The position numbers were made by a program, and so were the translations under genes. Below are positions 1-9,349 of a stretch of DNA of 64,000 nucleotides, in pieces (the first letter of the stretch is position 1; each line of letters opens with the position of its first letter). The DNA is taken from contig JAPYMA010000379.1 of the NCBI GenBank assembly GCA_035041965.1, positions 186,001-250,000 on the forward strand, given 5' to 3'. Source of the stretch: Anisakis pegreffii. Its lineage: Eukaryota; Nematoda; Chromadorea; Rhabditida; Anisakidae. The notes under the pieces are model-generated. The model did no database searches, was not told the origin of the DNA, and saw only the letters and a program-made list of their open reading frames with translations.

Positions 1-130
1 GCAGCCAAGCTTTGAAGCTTATCTCCGAGAAACGTTTGGACAAGAAAATTTGAAATAAAGTTTCCATTTAGAGGAATCGAGTTCCTTTGATATTTAGATG
101 TTTCGCGTTAGCTTGTTGCACCTCTCAGCA

Positions 131-3100
131 TCACATGAATTCGCAATAATTCGTCCGTCTATTCGAAGAGAACGTTCGATTCAATCTGATAACGCTTTCA
201 GATTGCTTATTGATAGGATTCAGACTATTCGATGATATCAACTGATTATCACACGATACAGTCGTATTCGTGTGACGACCTTGCTTCACATAAACATCAC
301 TCTCAGATAAATAATCATCTATAAGGTTTAAGTCCAGCAGTGACGTGTCAAACAATTGAATACGTGCTCGAATTCTTTCATCATTCCCATTCTTAACACA
401 ATCTCTCAATCGTATTTTCAGTATTGAACGCAGCTCCTGAAATCAGATCGTACATGAAGCTGTCCTGAATTGAAGTTTATTGTCTGATTACCTGCTGTTC
501 AGAAATGAGCAAACAACTATGGGAACCAATAATGGAGAAATTAGAAGAAAAGAAGAGCAATCATTGAAAACCCATCTCCACTTATGCAATAATTTTTTTC
601 GAGAGCATCACTCGAGATAGAATATCAATGATTATCATCTCAACTATTCAAATTTAGTGCATTATCATACACCACAAAAGAAACTTCATAGCTTTTCAGT
701 TGAAATTTGCTGGTGCATAAGCTCAATACTGCAGATTGCACAGTCCGTTTTAGTGAAATCTTTTTACACTATGTTGAAATGATGGATTCAATCATCACAA
801 TGAGAATGAATACCTCAACAAATGCTGGATCCTTGTGGATTGTTCGCTTGATAAAATTAGCAATCAGGGGATGAATGCGGTATTCAAATTGTGAATGGCA
901 GTTCTGATTATTGTGCTCCAGATGTCTTTCATCAAGAAAACTGTGTTTTGCGAGAATTGCAAGTTGTTCTTCAGTTGCATAGATAGACTCTTCACGATCG
1001 GTCACATCGACGGGTGCAATTAACGAAATCACCTGAAATATCATCTATCCTTCAAAACTGACTCAATCTTTCAAAGAATTCCTTACTGTGTAGAGCAACC
1101 AGCAATCAAGTGATGTTTATCAAGTAAACTAGCAATAACCACTTTTGGAAGATGGTGAGTTACACTGAACAACATCAGGAAGAACTTGGCGATTTACAAA
1201 ATAAACAAATGAACGCTGGATGGTTATTGGCTGTTCCGAAGAACATTAATCATCAGATGTTCTCTTCCACGCATCGGTAAACAGTATGATTTCACAGACT
1301 TACAATATCAATATTCCATAGAATCAGATGGATCAAGGAAACTAATAATGTTTGGTGTAAACATGCTCAAAATTGCTATTAATAGAACCAGGAACGCTGA
1401 ATATTACATTCTTCCAATAAACTAAGACAAGGAAAGTAATGACAAAACAAATCATACGCAGATACCTCAACAGGAAGCCATTCACCAGCTGGGAATACAG
1501 CTAAACATGAGAGTACCTCTTTCGGTGGAAATGCCAGCTACAAAAAAATATTATATAAATATGAAAATCGGCTTATTATTATATAAAAACCAAATCTGTG
1601 ATCGTATTATCTACTGACGTTTCAGAATTTCAACGCTGAATCTCGAATTTGATGAATGACTGAAATATCGACTATAGAAAGTATTCACCATATCGAACGA
1701 AACTTGTAAAGCGTCTTCTAAAGTTGAATATCGATAAGATGAAATACATTTGAACGATGCCAGTGAACGACGTTCCAGTTGGGAACATAACCAACCCAAT
1801 CTGTAAAATATTCCTCATTGATCTTTTTCGGCATCAAACATCAAAGTATTCATATTCATGCATTCTTCAGTTCCACAGCATCATATTCAATCTTTCTACA
1901 TACCATTTTGATGATAAAAACGCGATGATGGATAACGTGCATATAGTTGAAGTGAGAGATGAAAGTAATACAAACGAGAAGCGGATTGCATCTGATACGC
2001 TTCAGTAACAATTTAAAATTATCTTCAAGTTACACAATGCAGTATCACACATCACAAGAGACGATAAAAATTAGCGACTCAACCGACCTTTGCTGATTGT
2101 CTCTTGCCAATTGCAAAATTATGTTAATCATAGCTGGTAACCCATCGGTGACATTGTGCAAACGTCTGATCACGGTCTCGTCAGAAACGTTACTGAGTTG
2201 TGCTTTTTTAATAAACGTTACACATTCGTCATGAGTGAATCCACTTGGTGACATTGGAAATTGAATAATATCGTTGCTAGCCGCTTGAAAGATTTCCAAA
2301 TTACGAGTTGTTGCTACGATTCGACACTGAAATTCATTTTAAATTCAAATGGTCTTAAATAAAATACAGAATACGGTGTAAAAGAGAATACAGAACTAAG
2401 AAAATGATCAAAAAAAGTGATGAAAACACATCAAATAATCAGTGAACCTGCAATTCATCAAACCATCGCACAGTCTCATCTAGTAAGACATCATCGAGTA
2501 TGATCAGCGCATTCGGTTTATCTAATAATGCCATCTTCACCTGAACGTTTTAACAATATAATGAATATTCAAAAAATACCTGTTCAAGAGGATATCGACA
2601 GGGTCCAGTTCACTTAACTGAATCATTGCTCTTAAATTAATGGTTTAGAATGACGAGAATAAGATCAGACTATAAATGAAATAAAACTGACCTGCGACCG
2701 CATGAAATCCATTGATTCATGTCCAGTTATTTGTGTTGAATCAGTTAAAAGAACAAAAAGATCCGCATATAAAGATGACAATGAATCTTTCGAAGATCGA
2801 CCATCATTCACCCATATTACATGTTCGTAATAACTGAAAGTTCTCATTTAACATGCTTGCATTGATTTAGATGTACACTATTGATTAATGATAACGAGGT
2901 CTTTGCATGGTAAACCCTTCAAGACTTTGTCTCGATGAAATATACCGGATATGACGTTCCGCTGCAGTAACGTGCAGCAGTTTAAATTCAGAGGTAATCT
3001 TGCACTAACTGTTATACTTCAAAATGAGTAAAACAAATCTATTGCAACAACTTTGTACACTCATGTGTCTGCTTAAGAACAATTAGAAGACTGGTTGGAT

Positions 3101-4173
3101 AAGAAAGTGAGCAAAGGGTATAGTCTTTAAGAAACTGATTGTGCGATTGATTGACCGTAGAGATTCAAACTTTTCGTTCTAAATCCATAATATGTACCAA
3201 AAGGAAGTTCTTACCGACTCAATAATTCGGGGCAATCGCGCAAAACGTTTGCTACCAACGTGCTTTTACCACATCCGGCCATTCCATGAACAACTAACCA
3301 AAATTTTTCTGAAAGCAAAATATTATCAGCAACTATCTGCTAAGTTTTAATTGATCATACGTGATCATGCTATGAAAACTTTCCGGAATCAAAGGCCATT
3401 TTTAATAAGTCAGCTGAATGACTGTACGTTTTTTTCATTGCAATTACAGGCTAATATTTAAGAAAGTCAAAATGATTTTCAACAGTGGCACGATAATGTT
3501 TTGCTTTCAGAAAAAAAATCTGATTGGTGTCAGCGTATTCCTAGCACAGTCACAATTACAACAATCACAAACCATAGCTAGCATATTTTATGAGGGTGGA
3601 TCCAAGACTCATGGTGAGATCATCTCGTTTCACATAGTTCTTGATAGGACCAGGTAAATTTGACTCTCTTAGTAAACGTGATCGAATGTCACGTTCAGAA
3701 AGAAGTACTCGTTGTTCTGGGTGAATATTCTTTGAAACCGCAGCTGATAAATGGAGTTGACCGTTTTCTTCGAAAAAGTGAATTAGCGCACCAAGATCAA
3801 TTGCCGAACGACGATATTGACGCAGAAATTCGAGAACTCTCTGCCTTCGAGTTGGCTTCAAAATGACATAATATTCAAACATGAAATGGTCACGGGAGAC
3901 TGAACAACTTCCATAAACAGTTGCTGATTGATTTATTCAGTTCTATCATACGACGTCGTAATTCATGACAAAGAATGAATTTCATTTCAGTGCATTTGAT
4001 GTATACCTCAGCATTTCTACAATTCAACATACCTTAGTCAAAATAACATCCTGTTGGTCGTCACTGAAAATTAATTTCGCCACCATATATGGAACAGCTT
4101 CCCTTGGTTCAAAATCCTTCAACAACAAATCCAAAGCAACAGCTAGCGTACGACTGTGATGTTCCGGTAGCAT
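131..4173 (-). CDS. ced-4: CED-4/Apaf-1-family apoptosis adaptor (CARD + NB-ARC ATPase)
   Basis: Predicted activator of the CED-3-type caspase. The model has ten exons: 4173-4033, 3855-3573, 3308-3215, 2833-2692, 2540-2448, 2326-2088, 1800-1689, 1537-1466, 1032-814 and 436-131. All phases agree, giving 566 residues, close to C. elegans CED-4. The N-terminal ~115 residues resemble the CED-4 CARD (FLRQYRRSAIDLGALIHFF). The P-loop GMAGCGKST is at about 150-158 with Lys156. Walker B ALIILDDV is at about 231-238, sensor-1 ATTR at about 256-259, and a GLP motif at about 313-315. No WD40 repeats precede the stop, so the architecture is CED-4-like, although the P-loop reads like Apaf-1. The start was chosen because MLPEHHSRTLA lines up with the CED-4 N-terminus and an AG acceptor lies just upstream, possibly for trans-splicing. 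The exon 2 acceptor is AAG, not CAG, and is the least certain junction. Confidence 0.9.
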
Positions 4174-5880
4174 GCTTAGACGATGTAGCTGAGAGTTACA
4201 AAATTCGAGGGAACCTGTAATACTCTCAGTTACAATCTTACAAGGCTATCACGCGACACAACGACCACAGATTTCAACTGCATCACAGAAATAACAAAAA
4301 CAAATTGATGAACGTTCCACTCACTGAAAAAATTACTTCTTCCAGTAGAAATTCAAACGCCTCGATTTAGCGCCTCCGTGAATAACATCCGAGTAACTGT
4401 AAAATTCATACGCATAGAAGGCAAGCACATGGTCGTAGATGATTCTCTCACAAGGCTAAATGTAAAGCTGTTCGGAGCGTTTAAGCATAAAAGCATATCT
4501 GAGAGTGAGTCAGAGCTTGAACTTGGGGCTACTTTGAGCAAGGGACAGTGAAACGGGTCCAAAACAGTTCTACTAGCGACATTTGGCAAGCCCGATATTT
4601 GATCTCTTTAACGCTCGATGGTATTGTAGCTGAATACAAGAGATCGTCGTAAATATATCGAGTAACACGCGTTTTATACCACGCACACAAAATGGTGAGC
4701 GCATGCTTTCGGACTGCTCAAAAAGTGAGCTGAAACGAAGAAGTTTGTGTGAGCGACTACGGGCTTGCCGAATGTCGGGCTTGCAATTGTCGCTAGTGGA
4801 TCTGTTATAGACCACAGTGAAATGCATTCATGTGTGTGTGTTGCTCTAGCGCAAGAGGTTCCCGATATTACACAGTATCTGTACGGTCTTGGTCTTACGC
4901 TGCTGAATTGTTTGGCGGTGTTTGGTCGTTGGTCTGTTTAGCTGTTTTCGCCTTTAGTTACGATCAACTCCAGATGTGGTGGGTTGATATTGTAAAGGAT
5001 TAGTAGAACTTCTGCATGGAACGTTAACAAGCGTTTTATGAGTTGTCTTCGATGACGACAACAAAAATTTAGCAACGGGAAAATTCGTTAGGAAGTGTGG
5101 AAGAAATGAGCATTTGTGGGTCTATCGCTAGAGAATGCTGAAAGCATCCATCCTCACACTCCGCAATTCTGCCGTTGATAACGTGCGAAGCAAGTTGAAC
5201 TCCGAAGCCTACCACTGGAAAGATAGTATGCATTTCTTGAAGTGTCTCTTATAAGTGTGTTTTTGAAGTGAAGATTCTAATTGCAAGGCAACTGGAAGAA
5301 ATTTTATTTTTTGAAGTTTGAAAATTATTATCAGAGGAAGTGTTCGGTTTTTTTCAGTTTCATAGACTGTCCATATGAGTGTGCATACTTCGAATGTTGT
5401 TGTACATGTTTTGTTTGTGTGGAGATGATGTTCAGGCTCAAGGAATTACATATCACATAAGGGCACTAGAGCAACTCCTAGAGCAAGTATGCCGAGTGCT
5501 AGCGTTCAAGTTCAAGAAACCACTGATTTACGTGTGTTCAAGAAACCACCACTACTGATTTTCTCGTTGATTTCAAGAAAAAAAGAATGTCGTGTGATGC
5601 TTGAAAAAATCAGCGCAATGATGTTTCAAGAACAACATTGAATATGCGCCACACTAAAATACAGAATGTCACTTGATTTGCACGTCATATGAAAAAAAAG
5701 CGTTTTATCACCTGATCACTGCACCCGAATACATGCACTCTTCTTTGGACACTACCACTGAAATATGATGAATTTTAGCCGAATTGTTCTTTCTCGGTGA
5801 CCTATGCCGTGTCCTTGGTGTACATCCATCATTAAAGGAGGCTTTATGACAATGTCTACTTTTTGTGACTATCATAAACT
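4174..5880. other. Spacer upstream of the CED-4-like gene
   Basis: I see no supportable gene here. The stretch presumably contains the CED-4-like promoter at its left end. It holds a diverged inverted repeat (listed separately) and a short direct repeat of TTCAAGAAACCAC near 5512-5550. The open frames on the minus strand at 4353-4827 have no recognisable domain and overlap the inverted repeat. Confidence 0.5.
4571..4799. repeat. Imperfect inverted repeat, ~25-bp arms
   Basis: The left arm (4571-4596, containing TACTAGCGACATTTGGCAAG) is the imperfect reverse complement of the right arm (4775-4799, containing TCGGGCTTGCAATTGTCGCT). The two arms enclose about 180 bp. A second CGGGCTTGC motif precedes the right arm near 4760. 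The arrangement looks like a small non-autonomous DNA element or foldback. No target-site duplication was established. Confidence 0.45.
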
Positions 5881-6689
5881 GTATATTTCTCAGAAGCCGC
5901 CATATTGATAGATACAATGATGAATGATCCGTTCAGGAGACGCTCAAGGAGAAAAATGGAAGATCAAAGGATGAAAAAAATTGTGTTCGACGAATAAATT
6001 CTTGAAAATTGAGGAAGTTATGAAGGGAATCAAGTAAGTAATGAAATTTTCGAAAATTAATTACCTGAAATTCAGTGATTTCTGTTTCATAACAGTCTGA
6101 CGGATGTTTCTAAACGAGCAGTGTAGTTTCGTGAACTCGTTTCGGTAAAAAAAAACCATTTGTGACGTTTTCGAATTTTTGATCTTCGCACTGAAATAAA
6201 GAAAATCACATGGTGATTGGACATATAATATAAGCGTCTGCGAACATAAACCAGCAATAAACGAATATAAACGTCTGTGGAGAGTATTTCAGTTGTTTCA
6301 GTTGTTTCATTGTTGTTCATACGGATTCCACATTTCTGATCAGCAACGTTCCAATTGAACCTTCGATCAGTTCATCCATTCCTACAAACTCCAAACTTTT
6401 CATGATATTCTTAGTTTGATGGTACTCCGTGTCTACACGTTTTATGTTTTCATTATTATATCAGCCAGCAAAATCTTATACATTCATCCGTGGATTCATT
6501 CAAGATCGCTATTGCACAACACGTTTATATGAACGGTTTCAGTGGGTTTTTCCTCCTCAAATTTATCGACGTTGAGAACTAATCACCATTAATGATGTGC
6601 ATTACAGAATGTTTATTCGGCAAGAGTGTGACCGACAGTAGAAAGATTGATTTGTGCACGAATCAGAGAGGAATTCTTGAAATGTTGTG

Positions 6690-7117
6690 CGAATTGCATT
6701 CACATTGAAATTATAAGCAATCTTTTGCACATGACCTTAGGAAAGTATCGGCATAAGAATCTCGTTGTTGAATAGTGGTCTTGTGAAATAACTGTTCTCT
6801 TATCCTGTTTGATAATGTTGTGATCACTCATTAATCCCAACGTTTCAAAAGCCCTTGTGATGATCCGTTATCTTGAATTATCAACTTATTCAGCAGTGAG
6901 TACTCGTTGATTTTTGTGATAATTCAGTGTGTGCATTCGTGTTGTCAAGTCAATATCCCCTTCATTACTCATCGAATAAATTAAAAACCTCAATCCTCAT
7001 CTTTCATCTACACACAGCACTAACAGTAGTGTAGGCTGATCACAACACCCAAACAGTAGTGCGACTGTTTGCCTAAGTGAGGTCAATCGTTTCGGTCATG
7101 AATATGAATTTCAGAAG
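6690..7117 (+). promoter_or_regulatory. Upstream region of Met/Gly-rich precursor gene 1
   Basis: This 428-bp block directly precedes the start codon and is almost perfectly shared with the second gene copy. It contains AACAGTAGTG twice, at 7022-7031 and 7052-7061, either side of a TGATCA palindrome. The start codon follows a TTTCAG acceptor by three bases, so the mRNA may be trans-spliced or the final part may be a 5' UTR intron. The role is inferred from position and conservation. Confidence 0.5.
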
Positions 7118-7779
7118 ATGAATAAATTCCATATATTTCTGATGTTAATTGCAATGCTTGTATTGGTAGAGTTGAACGATGCGAAATTGGCGATTGGATG
7201 TGGACTGGACGTTTATGATGCGACGAACCCATCTCGAGCGTTAGTTTCACTTCTCATTTCAGTATGCACACCCTATCGAAAAGCTGATTCAAGGCATATC
7301 TCGTCAAAGCAGAGCTCCTATCAAACAATTGAAGCTTTTGAGAAATCATTACTCTCTCTCCACATTCTATATCATTTGTACCAAAGAATATGAAAACTCT
7401 CTAACAAGCGGAAACATGCACCGAGACGTATGAAGAACATGCAATGAAACTGCGAATGGAAAGCAACGCACTAACGTATTGTACATAATTCAAACTCTTT
7501 CAATGGAAACAATCTGCAAACTCAATGGAAACATTCAATGCAAATTTTATTGTTCACAACGCATGATTGTTTATTTTATAATAAATTACAGCCGAATGTT
7601 ACAGTATGTCTATACTAGAGTAACGAATAATAATGTTGTATTTCAGCAGAAGAGTGCGACGTTGCATGATGGGTATGATGGGTATGAGAGGAATGGGGAT
7701 GATGGGTATGGGAGGAATGGGGATGGGTATGGGAGGAATGGGTATGGGAATGGGACGAGGTATGTACGGACGAAAGTAA
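7118..7779 (+). CDS. Secreted Met/Gly-rich peptide precursor, copy 1
   Basis: Two exons, 7118-7239 and 7647-7779, encode 84 residues. The split codon at the junction (GC|C, Ala41) and the acceptor TTTCAG are shared with copy 2, which supports the model; the donor GC|GTTAGT is weak but also conserved. Residues 1-22 form a signal peptide ending in LNDA. A short propeptide (about 23-41) leads to a basic cleavage site, RARRVRR (40-46). The mature part starts with Cys47 and is nearly all Met and Gly, in GMG/GGM units. It ends in RGMYGRK, a typical Gly-basic amidation signal that would leave a C-terminal Tyr-amide. The layout is that of a neuropeptide-like or antimicrobial peptide precursor. Nematode nlp/cnc peptides have the same logic but use other residues, so I do not assign it to a named family. 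An AATAAA lies 25 bases after the stop. Confidence 0.75.
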
Positions 7780-7803
7780 CATTAGTGATGAGTTGCCAAT
7801 AAT

Positions 7804-7831
7804 AATAAAAAGAATGCTCGAAGAGCATTTT
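7804..7831 (+). terminator. Poly(A) signal and 3' hairpin of copy 1
   Basis: AATAAA at 7804-7809 is followed at once by a perfect hairpin, AATGCTC-GAA-GAGCATT. The corresponding place after copy 2 (around 11842-11860) has only a degraded form, so the hairpin is either newly formed in copy 1 or lost in copy 2. Confidence 0.5.
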
Positions 7832-8921
7832 ACCGAGTGTTTCGTCGTTTATTTAATCGTATGAAAGTCGAAGTTATTTTGTTCCATTCATATCGCCTGT
7901 TCAACGTCAATGAGTGATTTCAGCGATAGACATCGAAACATAACGATTGAATTGTTATCATAAACAACATATTTGATTTATTTCATTAATTCCTTCTCAA
8001 GTATTCAAGCGTACTTGATTAAAGATTCTACACTGATGTATGTCGTCTTTCTGGATACATTTCGGATGTGAGGGCATTTTTTGAAGACAAATTTCCGGTG
8101 GTGTAAAGTTGTAGCTGTCCATTTAAGTGGAAACCGCCATATCGGTGATTACAATGATGTAGGATGCACTCGAAAGAAATCAAAGATGAAGAATAGAAGC
8201 CGAAAGGGTCAAAAAAATTGTGTTCGACGAATAAATTTTTGAACGTTGTGCACGTTATGAAATGAATCAAATATGCGATGAAATTTTCGGAAATTTATTA
8301 CCTGAAATTCAACGGTTTCTGTTTTATAAAGGTGTAGTGAATGTCTCTATCGAGCAGTGTGCTTTTAATGAATGCATTTCAATAAAACACTTCTATGACG
8401 CTTTCCAGTTTTCGATCTTTGCGCTGAAGTATTCGTAAAGAAAAACAAGAGCTGATCGAACCAATACTATAAAAGTCTGTGGAGCAAGTATTGTTGCAGA
8501 GCATTTCAGTTGTTTCGTACAATACATTCATTGTTATTCGTATGGATTCCACATTTCTTATCATCAACCTACCGACTGAACTTTCGATTAATTCAGCCAG
8601 TCCCATCAAGTCATAACTTCTCATGATGTTCTTAGATTGATGGAGCTCAGTGAACACGGAAACCACACGTTTCATGTTTTCATTGGTATATCAGGTAGTC
8701 AAATTCCACCTATTCATTCGAGGGTTCATTCAGGCTCCCTACTACGGATCTGATTTATATGAATGGTTTTGATAACTTTTTATCTCTGTCATATTTATCG
8801 ACGTTGACAATCGATCACCATTGTTGACGTGCATTACAGAATGTTTATTCGGCATGAGTGTGATCGACAGTAGAGAGATTGATTTGTGCACGAATCAGAG
8901 AGGAATTCTTAAAGTATTGTA

Positions 8922-9349
8922 CGAATTGCATTCACATTGAAATTATAAGCAATCTTTTGCACATGACCTTAGGAAAGTATCGGCATAAGAATCTCGTTGT
9001 TGAATAGTGGTCTTGTGAAATAACTGTTCTCTTATCCTGTTTGATAATGTTGTGATCACTCATTAATCCCAACGTTTCAAAAGCCCTTGTGATGATCCGT
9101 TATCTTGAATTATCAACTTATTCAGCAGTGAGTACTCGTTGATTTTTGTGATAATTCAGTGTGTGCATTCGTGTTGTCAAGTCAATATCCCCTTCATTAC
9201 TCATCGAATAAATTAAAAACCTCAATCCTCATCTTTCATCTACACACAGCACTAACAGTAGTGTAGGCTGATCACAACACCCAAACAGTAGTGCGACTGT
9301 TTGCCTAAGTGCGGTCAATCGTTTCGGTCATGAATATGAATTTCAGAAG
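8922..9349 (+). promoter_or_regulatory. Upstream region of Met/Gly-rich precursor gene 2
   Basis: This is the duplicate of 6690-7117, with one substitution seen. The paired AACAGTAGTG motifs are at 9254-9263 and 9284-9293, and the same TTTCAG precedes the start codon. The two genes probably share their expression pattern. Confidence 0.5.

Noticed and set aside
2580..2617. A 38-bp candidate exon (LSELDPVDILLN) in the CED-4-like gene
   Set aside because: It leaves two bases over and would put the next exon out of frame. Skipping it aligns exactly to CED-4 (FMRSQ|VKMALLDKPN).
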